DNA from: Onchocerca volvulus
Taxonomy: Eukaryota; Nematoda; Chromadorea; Rhabditida; Onchocercidae
NCBI GenBank assembly: GCA_000499405.2
Contig: HG738140.1
Location: 10,381,560-10,445,559 of the forward strand
DNA length: 64,000 bases
Direction of reading: 5' to 3'
Shown here: positions 36,301-49,200 of the stretch, piece after piece
Layout: the number at the start of each line of letters is the position of its first letter
Position numbering within the stretch: position 1 is the first letter of the stretch
Notes under the pieces: generated by a model
Told to the model about the DNA's origin: nothing
Databases searched by the model: none
Seen by the model: only the letters and a program-made list of their open reading frames with translations
Translations under genes and position numbers: made by a program

Positions 36301-38288
36301 TACTATCTTGTCCAGTTGAAGTTCATGTCGAGATATTTAATTAAAAAAGCAAACAACATTGATATGATAACCATTCGCTCTTTTTACTGTAGTTTTTTTT
36401 TTTTTTTTTTTTGAAGGCTTGTATCATAGCATTTACTAGCGATTTCATTCCTCGTTTTGTTTATCGGTTTGTGTACATGCATGATGAATTGTACGGATAT
36501 GTGAACAATTCACTCTCATTTTATGATTCATCCGGAATTTTCGTAAAATGGAGTGAGTTCAAGAATGAGAACATTACTATTTGTAGGTTAGTTTATAAAA
36601 TTGAACTGTTATTCTTATGATTCAACTTTATGTTCATTTCAAAAGAACTTTACATAGCTGCGTTTTTTATAGTCAAAAATAAAGCAAAATAACATATTTC
36701 TTTTTGCTTGGAAGTTTCTGAAATAAAATTATTCCTTTAACAATAAAAAAATTGTTACATAAGTTTATTAGATATGGGGCATAAATAAGAAATGATATCT
36801 GTTTATCCTGTTGAACCTGCCTTATACTTATCTATCTTGTTACTAGAAGCTAGAAGCTATAAAAATTTATAATTCATCAGGTTCCGTGACTATAGAAAGT
36901 CACCTTGTGCTATTGGTCCACTGGCAAATTGTGATGATGATTATGGTTTCACAACGCAATGGTGGATTGTTTTTGCTTTTCGTTTGGCATTTATTCTCAT
37001 TTTCGAAGCAAGTTATTCATTCTGTTTAATAAATTATTGCACAATTGTAATAATTAATCTTGATTTGAATTGAAGTAATAAAAATTCGGGATTAAATAAT
37101 TGTGAACTAAGAATTGCAAAGATATAGTTACTGGAAAAAAAATCCATTCATTTTCATTTGAAGCTCCATCAGTCTTTTTGTTTATAAACATAAGTTAATA
37201 TTATGTTCTCCATATAAACATTTATTTAGCATTTGACAAGGAAATTAGGAAGTTGGTTACGAGCTAATAGTTTTGATCGATTTACTCGGAGTATTCATTG
37301 TTATATTTTCCTACAGTAGCAGTTTTATTGAACTAGTTTATAGAATTTCCTCAAATAAACTTAACTAAGGTAATAAAATAATTGAAGAGTGACGATGTTA
37401 TTAAAAGATTTGTAAAAACTACTTGTAAAATTAGTAGTTATTAATTATTTTAAGGATTGACCGATCAAATTTTGAATATTCTTTAGTCTTCCGCATCCTT
37501 TTTTCTTTGCAGCATTAATTCTCGTCTTTATGAGAGTATTATTTTAAATGTTTCAATACTTCATTTTATTGTTACTTCAGCAATCAGCAGTCACTCTTTT
37601 CAAATTTTCTCTGCAGTTAGAATCAGCTTCCTTACATTCAATACGAAAGTTATTATATTATTATTACCTAATTTTCAATTTTCTGCGCCTTTTAGGTGTG
37701 TTTGAACTGGAATCATATGCCGTTACATCCATATTTTTATGAATATATCTTTTTAAGCATTTAGTGGCAATGGTCAAAGCAATGATTGCCTATGTGATAC
37801 CCAATATTCCAGCGAATATTTTCATTCAGCTTCAAAGACAACGTTTTCTCGCACGACAGGCTCGGATTTCAGACATCACCTCAGCGGTCAGCGCTCGAAA
37901 TGGCTTAGAGGACAGTCATGATAAGGTAGAAAAAAGGTATATCGTTAATCTTTATTCATTTAGTTGTGTAAGCATATGTTGTGATAAACTTTCATAACTC
38001 GTTAAATCATGGAGAAAAGGAGGCATGGAGCAATTCACAATGTGCGTTTGATGATTCCGATGAATTGTTTCTTCTTATTTAACTATTTTCAGCCAGATAG
38101 GCTGTACAAAAGACGAATTGATCTTTGAACCCGGAAAGTTCGAAGACGAGCAAACATCAGCTGAATTCGAAAAAATTATGAGCAATGATTTTCACAGAAA
38201 AGCACACTCTCTTCTCTCGCTTCAAACTCATGATAGTGAAAGTTTTTATACATGTCAGAGTTTGGTAGATTCAGACGAGCAAATATAA
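27337..38288 (+). CDS. anoctamin (TMEM16 family) channel or lipid scramblase
   Basis: Twenty-one exons, all phase-consistent: 27337-27403, 28959-29056, 29346-29495, 29699-29803, 30199-30306, 30593-30729, 30981-31155, 31342-31454, 31844-31978, 32454-32562, 32853-32996, 33385-33531, 33637-33795, 34173-34321, 35233-35379, 35505-35686, 36021-36226, 36417-36586, 36881-37007, 37758-37936 and 38093-38288. They give 1000 residues, a usual anoctamin length. The start follows TGTTGCAG (SL-type). Landmarks are the N-terminal dimerisation domain ([13 protein letters not shown]), [19 protein letters not shown], the extracellular Cys cluster [10 protein letters not shown], and ten hydrophobic helices. The calcium-site residues known from TMEM16A are present: N and E in [11 protein letters not shown], both E in DEYLEM, and E and D in [16 protein letters not shown]. 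The family comprises calcium-activated chloride channels and phospholipid scramblases in plasma or internal membranes; sequence alone does not decide which. The intron after 37007 starts with GCAAGT (GC-AG). It is related to C. elegans anoh-1/anoh-2, with the exact orthologue undecided. Confidence 0.96.
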
Positions 38289-41200
38289 TTTCTGTATCTA
38301 TCGAAACTATATTACTATTTTGAAACTGTTTTACTATTTTACACTTGGTTTTTGAAAAATGTTGTTTTTGTGAAGAAAATATTATTTCCTCAAATTTAAA
38401 AAAAATTTTTCTATCGATTTATTGAAGCTTAACTTTATGAAGAAAACCATATAATTTGTTGATTTTGTTCTCTTAAAGATATTTCTCTCCAGTCAGTTCA
38501 GGATAACTAATATTAGAAATCTATTAAACTTTTTTTTTCGCGAAAAAATGCAAGTTCCTGGTTTAAAGTTTCTTCATTTTTAATTTTGTTAGTTTTTATT
38601 TTTTATAAATAAAAAAAATTGTTTACTTTATTGTTTTTCATGTATTTATATGTTTCCATATCTGTTCACAGTCATCTATAATTAATCTTTGGAAAATAAA
38701 GAATATTTAATATATTTTACCTTCTTTTTTGTCTGTCATGTATTTGATATAATTATATAATTATGGTGTTATCATCAGTTCATATCACATTTTTATTTTC
38801 CTGCCTTTGACATCATGTCTTCATCGTTAAATTTCATCCTTAATTTTTTAATTTTATTTCATTGAAAACTTTGCTCAGATCATTCTTTACATAGATTAAT
38901 CGGGTTCATCGAGAAAGAATTTTTTTTTTTTTAGTTTTCATTAAACGATGATTTCAGCTTTTTAGTATCACTTCTACATTTGTTGTTTAAATGTAATAAA
39001 GTCTTGTTTGTGTGTTTCATTTCAAATGATTTAAATTCAGATTTAAGGACCTGTGTATATGCAGCTTTTGTTGATAATAATCTGGTGCAGTATCATTAAA
39101 TTCAGCCGGGTAATCCATCAGTAGAGCAGTTTAAATTTTGTTTGGATGGTAAGTTATTGGAAATACAAAATTTTGATTACTTGAAATATTCAGATGGTGC
39201 TTGCGGTTTCTGAAGTTAAGTCAGTTAAATCATATTAAAAGCATTCATAGTAGGTAAAATAATTTGATTGACGATGTAAAAAGGAATTGGTAGAAATTGG
39301 GATTAGTATTAAGAGTTTGTCAACCATAGGATGCCATTTAAGTGTTAGTAAGTCTTATTATTCAAATATAATAATATAAAAGCAAAAATAGTTTGATTCA
39401 AAAAAAAGAGGTAGAGATTTATAACGTCCTATGGTTACTAAGTAAAAAAAAAAAAAAAACTGAAAAAAAAAGAATGAAAAAAAAAGGATTAGAAGTTAAG
39501 CTGGAAAAAATAAGGAAACAGAAGAAAAGAGGAGTGTGTTGTATGCGTGTTGTTTTTGAATATGGATATATTTTTCCAATAGGAAACGCATAACTTTAAG
39601 AAAAATAAAGGAAATAGAAGTAGGAAAACATACATTTTTTAAAAGTATAATAACATTTTTCTTTTATCAAGTCTCATTTTTGTTATTCTTGTATGTTGTA
39701 TTGTACTAATCCAGTATAAAGTTTAAATGGTGTGGTATAAGAAATGGGCTGTTATACTTCTTTGGTATAGCTTTCTTTTTTATGTTGATGTTTTTTTTTT
39801 TTTTTTTTTTTTTGAATTTTTTTCTTTATTTCATTTTTATATTTGTTTATAATATTATTGTTCATGAAATGGTAATTGTGCATTTATATGGAGTCCTCAA
39901 TATTTATTGATTTATGTAGTTTGCATTAATATGCTGAAATACTTGAATGTGTGGGTAACTTTGTCCAATGGATGAAACAAAGTTACAATAGAATTTATCT
40001 AAATCTCTTTTGTCCTGGAATACAACAAAATGGCTACAAAAAAGTATGTACTGAATTTGTAGTTTAAGATTCCAAAATTTCAGTGCTTGCTATGGAACTT
40101 ATAATTTTAGCTTCTAGTTATTCAACATTCACTTATATCTGCTGTTAAGGAAAGTTAAAACATGCTACAATATTTAAAAATGGCTAAAAAAAGCTGGAAT
40201 GCACAATTCCGGTTTTTAATTTCATTTATTTCTTACTCATATGCTGACTGAAAACCTTTATACAGCTTGTCTTTGAACTTATCTAACTGAATTCGATCGA
40301 ATGGAGTAAATAATGAAAATGTTTCGAAATACTGGTATTCGTTTTCAATTTTGATCTTTGGTTGACTTTATGATTTAAGTTTCTTCCATTTCTTTTTATT
40401 TTATGTCATCAACAGATTGCATTTGTTGAGATAATGCTATATTTTGCTTTAAAAATCAAGCTTATCAATTGTACATGCTGATTATTTTTGTCCAAATTAA
40501 ACTGCTTGAAGAAGTTCGGATAAAATCGACTGTAAAGGACGTCATTGCTGTTTGCCGACAAATGACATATTTGAAGAGATTAAGTTTCATTTTTCCCTTC
40601 ATTATATTCAATAGGTTTTCCAATAAAAAGAGGTCTTTTTTTTTGTCAACGATAAGACGCTGAAAAGAGCTAACGCTAAAAAATGAAGCTGATATAAACA
40701 AAGCGTTAACACATGATGCCAGATTGAGTAGTTCAATATTTTGAGATTTCCCGAACCATCTCTTTAGATGATTTGCATTCTTAATATCTGCAACATTGAG
40801 ACAATTACCATTGCTGTAATTAAACTATAATACTTCTGATATTTAAGCAAAAAAGCAGACGTTTATAGCATAGATCGTGGATAAAAAGATATGAACGCAC
40901 ATCTTGTTGACCAAACATACTGTAATGGGCATTTTCACACATCTAGATCTATATAATTTACACGTCGTAAACATTAAGCGTGAAATGACGAGGAATTTGA
41001 GCCAGAGAATTGCCAATAGTATTTGCTAAGGTGTTGGAATCGTTAGAAATGCAGATTGCAATTGAGAAATATCGAATTGCTCATTTGTCGTGTTTGATTG
41101 AAGATTTGGAAGTTTCGAGAAGAGCGACATATCAAACGTCAAGTGTCGCCTCTTCTCCTTGTCTGCCTGTATTTTTATGCATACATATGTATATAGATTA

Positions 41201-42632
41201 ATAGATAAATAAATACACTTATAGATCTGATGTGACAATTGATGATTTAAACGACTTGGACCACTTCAACCACACGCATCCACCTACTTATCCAATTCCA
41301 TCGTTTCCCTTTTTTGTTTCACTAGTACCTGATCAAATGCTTGGTCAGGTATAAATTATTGTTTGTGGAGAATGATTCGGATTAAATATCTCTAAAAAGG
41401 TGCAAAAAACAGCATGATATGTTTGCTTTAATGAAAAAAACAAAGACAGATATGTAAACAAATGGAATTTGCATCGCTTCTTAGAGTGTCTTTTAGAGGG
41501 TACATTCAAAAATATCGCTAAAACAAAAACTTTATTTAATCTATTTCAAACTTCTAGACCACTTCATCTGATTATAGACGGATATTTCCCCTGATTTATT
41601 TGTTATTTGTCTTTTCATAATTAAACATAAAGGAAAAGCTAGACCATTTAGCATCATCTGATATTTTAGTTTAAGAAGAACAAATGTTTAACCCGTTGCA
41701 ACGATTTCAGATTTTCTCAGATACCGCATGATTACACGCCATTGTTTTTCATACCTGTAATCGTTTTCTGGTATCCTGTTAACAGCCTGTTGTGTTGTAA
41801 GTTAATATACATTTAGGATACATTTTTCCAGTCCACCTTCTTTCGCATTTCCTGATAAAATATCTCTACAGGTCTACGAATGTACTACGATTGTTAACAA
41901 TATGGAATGGGATTTGATGGTATAATTTAAAGTAATAAGTTCATCTCACATTTCAAAACATTATTGTGATATATGTGCAGTATGATACTGGAAAGATTTC
42001 TCGTCTGCACTCAAAACGATAAACAGGTGTTTTAGCTGAGTAGATTTCTTGAAAAAACTTGAAGCCCTTACAAACCTTACAATCGTTGCATCTCATTAAT
42101 GAGTGGATCAGTTCATTTATTCATTTAATGATGAATTTGAATTGTTCATTGCCTAAGGTAATTTTCTGTCTTAGGAGTTCATAAGAGTTCAAAATTCTAG
42201 ATCTCATTTAGAATCAACAATGAGTTTCGATTTGCCTTCAAACACATAGGAAACAGTATAATAAAATAGAATCAGTAGATAGATGAAAATTGTACAGTAA
42301 AAATTGAAAAGTGTGAAAATTGAAAAACTAAAAACTAATAAAATGTTAAAATTGATGATGAGCATACTAATTAATGGTTTTACGATAGTTGGAAACATAA
42401 TAATCTCAAAAGTTAATTTTTCGCATTTTTCGGAATTCACTGTGTCTCAATATTTGTTGACATAGAGCTTCCATCTCAATCATTCTCAGTGAAACATTAA
42501 TGGATGCAACTAGTACTTATTGTTCAATTTTCTGTATTTCATTGATATGATCGAGTCAGTTATTCGTTAGTCAATCAATCAGTCGGAAAGTTTATTTTCC
42601 ATAAAAGCTCCTTTTCTATATGAGTAGATAAA

Positions 42633-42679
42633 TGTATGTGTGTATGTGCATATGTGTATGTGTATGTGTGTGTGTGTGT
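42633..42679. repeat. TG-rich microsatellite
   Basis: Imperfect TGTATGTG repeats pass into pure (TG)n. Confidence 0.85.
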
Positions 42680-44176
42680 CCTATGGCTTATTCATCTTCA
42701 GAACCTGAATTGAATACAATCCACAATTAACAACAGCAAAGTATTTTCAAAGCTAGACTGAATGTTGATTCGAATTCACAATATTTCAATACAACGAAGA
42801 GAGAGAGGCTCATTGCAGAATTCTTTATTCATTGTGGAAATTTTCTGTAAATAATAAAACGACAATGCTATGTTGACAAAAACATGAAGACGATCGAACG
42901 ACAACAACTACGTCCATTTATACTTCGTTTCTTGTATTCTTAGTTTTCAGATTCTATAGGAAACGAGTTAAGTTTGAAGTTTGAGAATTTACTATGTACT
43001 GGATACACATTTCAGAATTTTTGTTTTATACAAAACAAAGGATATGAATGAAGTAATGATAGAATCTATTGTCCAATATTCTGATGTGCTTATATATATT
43101 TGTATAAAATATTCTGCCTAGAAGTTTTTTTCTCGAGATGTTTTCCTTTGATAACTGAAATTTCATCCGAAATTGAGGATTTTGATTTTCAAATAAAGAT
43201 ATAGCGATTCATGAAATATTTCTCCTCAATTTCCGATAAATTGCATAGTTTTTGTTGGCTCTATAAATTGAAACTGCTCTTTGTTCTTTCAAAATAAGAA
43301 GGAAAACGAATTCATTACATAATTTATTAGTTGCATATCCAAATGATTTTCCTCTCTGAAAACATTTTTCGCTATTTAAATTTTGCAATGATATTTTGTT
43401 ATTTTCTGCTTGAAAGGATTCATTTGTTGACTCATCTAGTTTTTAATATTTTCTATATTTATTGTTACTATCAAACTGTCTCTCATTTTGTGTGAAATTG
43501 AAAATTTTAATTTGCTATATTTCAAAGTATTCATCATCATCAAGCGAATAATAATGAACAGTTTGAAATATATTTAGATTACGTTTAGTTTAATCACGTG
43601 TTCAGAATATTTTGAGATAAAGCTACTCATTTTTTTTCTACTGAAACATTGAATTTCGATCTAATAGTTATTTGAAATCGCTGCTTGATTTCCATAATTA
43701 ACTTTAAAAAAGTGGAATTTCGATTTTGTTTGAAAAATATCTGTGCAGATTTATAGAAATGATATGATAAGTTTCAGAAATAGGAAATTGAAAATTAAAT
43801 AAATAAAAAGGGAATTAGTGAGAGAAAAAAGAAATGAATAAATGAGAAGGCAAATGAAAGTAGTGGTGGAAAAATGGGACAGATTCGTAAATTGAGCCCA
43901 TGGCAGAATATAGATAATTAGTATTTTGATGGCCATAAAGTAGTAATTCAGGATGGGCGATAAATATAAACAAGCCTATATGCCATTGAAAGCGACGTTG
44001 ATCGTTTTATGAAAAATTCATCACTTTGACAGCAGGTAGGTACTACGATATGGCATGAAACATGTCAGCTTTTCAGTCAACTGTAGGATGGCCGTTTCTC
44101 TGGGAGTACCTGAATTGATCGAAGGTTAAGCTTTAATCTCTCTGGGATTGTTTTAGAAGCCAACATGTCATGATTA

Positions 44177-44200
44177 CATCATCATCATCATCATCATCAT
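44177..44200. repeat. (CAT)n microsatellite
   Basis: Eight CAT units in a row in non-coding DNA. Confidence 0.85.
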
Positions 44201-44273
44201 TCTCTCCATCCTTGATGAACAATGCATGCGTGATCAGCTTACTCCATCCTTTAAAGTCAATTATCTCAACACA

Positions 44274-44296
44274 GCACACACACACACACACACACA
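44274..44296. repeat. (CA)n microsatellite
   Basis: About eleven CA units, ending in CACATACAC. Confidence 0.85.
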
Positions 44297-45099
44297 TACA
44301 CTACTATTTTATTGTGACCAGAGCAATTAAATTAATCTCAGCTAGGTGTCTCTTGACCCATTTCATTTATTCTGCCTTCTCTGCTTAATATGAGAATTAA
44401 CAAAAAACAGAAAAGAATCATTTCTAGAAGAAGTGCTCGGAACCCAGAAATCAACCGTAAGATATCTTTCTCAGGAAGTTTTAGCTTAACCATTAAAGAT
44501 GATAAACAAAAAAGTGAATGAATGAATTTTTATTTACCAATATAAGAGATCCATCGGGCTGTTGTTCGTAATGACAATGAAAATTGAACAGATTCCCATC
44601 GGAGGAAGTTTGAAATCTTGCAGAAAGCAATAAAATGATGGACTTTGAAGGAAATATGGATTGACTCTTTCATCAGCTTTTACTTCTACACAATTCTACA
44701 CAATGACACATGCACAATCTTATGCACTACTTCCCTTTACGATTAATATATATCCGTTCTGAATTGCTAAATATTTCACAACCATTCGCTTGGTCATTTG
44801 CTCATTCAGTTGACCAATCCATTCATCAAAGGTGCTTATAATCACAGACATATAGTAAAATGTAGTGAGTGGAAAGAAAAATGGAAAAAATGGAAATAAT
44901 TTGATTGCTGCAACGAGATTTTATTTTATTTAAATTTATTTACTTTTCAATATCGTTTTGTTCGCCATCAGCTTGAATATTTAAATGTCAAAATACCGTA
45001 ATCCTTAGATAGCGAGAAAAATGAGGGATACATCATACACTCAACCATTCACCCATTTACTCACACGCATACAGACAAATATACGAAATGATAGATAGA

Positions 45100-45480
45100 T
45101 AAAATAGATGGGAGGGAAAGAAAGAAGGAAATAAGGGAATGATGAGGAAGTAAGGAGTAAGCTAGCGGATGCGCTCATTGTCGAGAGGAAGTTAGAGGAT
45201 GGCGGTGGAAGGTAAGGAAGAAGCAGCCGCGTGGCCCTTCTCTCATCGATGATGACAATGGCAGGCAGATGACAGATAGATGCGTTCCGCCTCCACTCTC
45301 CGCCCCCGTCCTCCGTCCTCCGCCTCCGCACTCCGCCCTCCCCCGCCTACCTGCCTGCCTAGTTGCTTGGATGGGTAAGACGAGTGAGACTCACTCCATC
45401 CTTTCACTTCACTCACTCAGCTACGCCATCACCCAACCAGTCGCGATCCTTCTCTCACGTCTCATCTTTTTCTATCTATT
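45100..45480. promoter_or_regulatory. GC-rich, strand-asymmetric tract, candidate egl-43 promoter region
   Basis: This tract stands out from the AT-rich background. The left half (about 45108-45230) is almost pure purine on the plus strand (GGGAGGGAAAGAAAGAAGG). The right half (about 45287-45360) is almost pure pyrimidine with repeated CCTCCG/CCGCCTCCG units. A second stretch of TCACTCCA/TCACTCAC-like repeats follows to about 45425. It lies about 0.75 kb upstream of the first egl-43 coding exon with no gene between. Such composition is common at promoters and nucleosome-depleted DNA; the role here is inferred from position only. Confidence 0.4.
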
Positions 45481-46219
45481 TCTCGCTCTTCTGCAATGCG
45501 TCGCAATCTCACTTACAGTATACTACAAGTGATACTAATTTACAATATTAAAATTGATTAATTACAAAATCCTGAAAAGTTATTATTACATCCATAGGTT
45601 ACATATCTTTAATAAATGAAATTTTTATCTGAAATGAGAGTTTGGCAAAGAATTTCCTTAAAAAACTCTAAAATCGGCTATTTTTTAACTTTGTCATACT
45701 TCGATCTTTTTCCTCTCTATCCAAAAAATATTAGAATTTAAACTTGGAACTTTATTCAACAGATTCCAGCATTGTGATTTAACCTTCGAATTAGTCAGCC
45801 AATAATATGTATAAAGTAATTCCTCTTAATATAGTTATATTTCAACATTATCTCAAAACGCTTTTCTATCGCTCATTTTAGCATATCAATATTGTCAATC
45901 ATTTATTATTTTCTGATTTCTTCAGCTTACTATCAAAACTTTAAAGAAGCCCAAGTTTCTCAATATTGCTATGAGCATTTTTGCTGTTTGTCTTACAGAA
46001 TTTTATTGATGAATTCCAAGTTGACATTCGTAGAAATCAAACAATTTTATAGATCCTATAGTGTTCAGTTCAAGTGTTTCGTCATTTCTGGATTTAAAAA
46101 ATCAAAAAAAAAAATGCAACTTAATACTTTTGAGTTTTGTTTTAGAATTCTTGTTATGTCAACCTGACAAACTCCAAACTTTTTTCGTTACTCATTATCT
46201 TTATAGGAAGTATCGGGAA

Positions 46220-49200
46220 ATGAGTTTGGATGCGAATTTTTTGCGCTTAGTAGAAGTTCGCCAGAATGATGATCATACGAGTTCATTGTGGACAAGAGCA
46301 AAACTTAAACCTGGTTTACTCATTGGTGTCCTTGACAAGGTTACTTTTTAGGCCTAAACAAATTCAATTGCTTCATATTCAAATTGTATAAATTTTTTAA
46401 TATTTCCACTGATTGATCACTCCTGTTTCTTTATCAATCAATTAAATGTTTACCTGCAATAAATGATATTTTGCTGAATAATATGTCAATCGGTAATTAT
46501 GAATTGGTCAGTAGATTGGATTAACATTTCAGATTAGAAATAGAGATATTAAATTTCATTGTTTTGAAAATTTCCATAATGACACAATAAATTGGTATTG
46601 ATAGAGCTGTTTAATAAAGAAATCTGGAAAAAGATTACCATTTACAATGTATTTGCATTCTAGCTGGCCATAACATTGGTTAACAATCATTCCAAATCTT
46701 GGAACTAGTTTTAAATAACATTGTAATGTGTCGTCTATCACAAATAACACTTTGAATCGTATCAATAAATAGAACTATATTTTACTTGGCACAATTACTC
46801 TAAAATTTGACAATTCTTCAATTTCTGTATGGTTCTTTCGATATTTCCTGATATTATTGTCAGAAATTTACGAATTGTCCAATTCAGTTTTCAATTTGAA
46901 CTATACTAAATTTCAAATTTTTAATGAATTTGCAATATTCCGACTTAATAATTTGTATGTATACCTATTTGTCTTTGACAGTCTTTTTTGGAATGCCTCT
47001 TTCCTCACTTTGGTCATTTTGTCCACATTTTTTTTTTTTTTTAAATTAATTATGAAGTTAGACATATTCAGCTATTTCCAGTGATAGCCTTAAATAGATT
47101 ATGCAAATTTCTTTCCTTTCCACAAGTCCAGAATCGTTCTATGGAAATGTAAAAAATGCCTCATAACTAACCAGTAATGGAATGCGTAATGTAGCAGCTG
47201 TTCGCCACCCACGCCGAACATTTTTGGAATTCGTTCCGCATTCTGAGGTGCTTCGAAGGGTAGAAATGACTGAATATCTACAGCTTCCTTCCTTTTTCGC
47301 TTTTCTCCTCTCATTTGGGAACGAACGAACCCATATTTTACTATTGTTATGATTATATCAATATGCATAAATTATAATACTGCTTACTGAAAAGACCATC
47401 CCGCATGGACGACGGTCCTTTTCCTGTCTGCCACCCACGACTTCATCAAAAACGAAATTGAAGATCTATTATTAGCTATCAGAAATTAAAGAATGAACAA
47501 ATGCAATAATTATCATTTCCTTTTTCCTCAGATATTTTATAGTAAGTTGGCTGTAGAACGATAAAATCTGTTCATCTTCACTCAGTTGTATTCTCGGTCG
47601 ATTCGCGGCCAGAACGTTCTTGTAATTGGAAAGATAATGAAATAGCCATAGTTCATTAATCCTGTTCTTGGAGAATCTTTCTAATAATGAATTTTGCATC
47701 TTTGACAAATATTGAACATCGATGAATAGCCATCATTTTGCTTAGATTTCTGCTTGTAACAGATTTCAGCTTATAAAATTCCATTAAAATCTGAAATGTA
47801 TATGATTTAAATTATTTAAAAACCTATCCATATTTCTCGTGTTTCTCTTTTGCATCATCTGGCAAAATTAGATTTTTCAATAAAACAAATCTCTTAATCT
47901 GTCAATCATCTTTGAAATTTCATTTCTGCACTAAATCCTTACTATTTTTTCAAAAAGCTAGAGAGAAATAAACATATCTTGACTAGGAATCCAAAGAAAA
48001 ACATACTTAAGTTTATAGATTTTGCAGGATAACCGCAACTTAACATGACAGAACTTTACATGCTAGCTTTCGAAAATATAGTTGAAAATGCTACATTATA
48101 TTTCTGTGGATTTTTCATTATCTGTCTCACTTCCTTTTTGCTCTATGAAACAATAATATTTCTTAAAAAATTTCGTGTAAAATCTCTTAAAAATTTACGC
48201 TTTAAAAAAAAAAAAAAGAAAGAAAGAGAAAGTTATTGTATAGTTTGCAAACTAAATTTTAGTTTCTCCTGATTTAATAGGGATAAGCTGCAACTCAATA
48301 ATTGGTATATTACACGAAAAATTGAGGTATAATCTGCTTGCATCCTAAAGCTACCATTTACTGGCTCGTTTGCAAATCAATCATGCATTCATTAATTGCA
48401 CACATAGCCTTGGCATCTGATGTGAGCACTTAGACTATCGTTACAAATAATTTTTTTTTTTCTTTAAATTCAAGCTACATGCAAAATGATTCCTCAAAAA
48501 CAAGAGATTGTTAAAAAAAAAAAAACGATTAAACTTCACCTTAATAATATCTACTAATTCACCAAATTACTTACATAATATTCAACTTAAATGGCTACAA
48601 CAGTCTACGGTAATATTTATCTCCTACAAGCTTGACTTATTCTTAATTTTCAAATTAAAATTCACCATAAAAATTGTGAACATTCACTACAAATTTTCTA
48701 ATGATGGTTGGTTGCATAATTGCTGTTTATTCGTTTTCAAAGTATTGATGCTGATGATAAGGAGATAGATGCATATGGATACGGTAGCTACACTTGATAA
48801 CGAGGAAGAAATGGAAATGTCGAAGAGTTGTCATGGGCTACTAAGTAGAGGAAGGACTAACTCTTTATCCGGCCAATTTCATGATAAGATGGCAGCAAAA
48901 AGAATAGGGAGAAGAAAAGTAAAGATGAAGAGGAGGAGGGGGTGACAAATGAGGACAGGTAAAAAAGGTAGAGCGTAATAGGATGGTTACCTCAGCCATC
49001 ATTAGCTGCTCTTTTTCGATGTCTTTTGAAGCAAGTCATGATTATTTTCAATATTTTCCTTCAGGAATGAGCCCATTTTGCTCTATGGATTGCTGAAGCC
49101 TATGAAAATTTGTTTGGAATGATACGTTGTAGGTAAAAGAGGTCTAGAGATGTGATGTATTGAGCAATGCTTCGAAAGGCTGACAGCAAAATAACAACGG

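Larger units (their letters stand above)
38289..46206. other. large gene-poor intergenic region
   Basis: An anoctamin poly(A) signal AATAAA occurs at about 38695. The rest is AT-rich with poly-A/T runs (39429-39490, 39790-39813), a TG-rich microsatellite, a CAT run and a CA run. One isolated coding-like stretch lies at 40484-40602 and a GC-rich tract at 45100-45480, both described separately. No complete gene could be built. The right half probably carries egl-43 regulatory DNA. Confidence 0.5.

Noticed and set aside
41010..41201. 63-codon open frame with a helical start (VLESLEMQIAIEKYRI)
   Set aside because: Single isolated frame running into low-complexity sequence, with no splice partners or recognisable motif.
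45041..45551. Open frames in both strands across the GC-rich tract
   Set aside because: Long frames are expected where stop-poor purine/pyrimidine DNA occurs; composition is repetitive and there are no matching splice partners.
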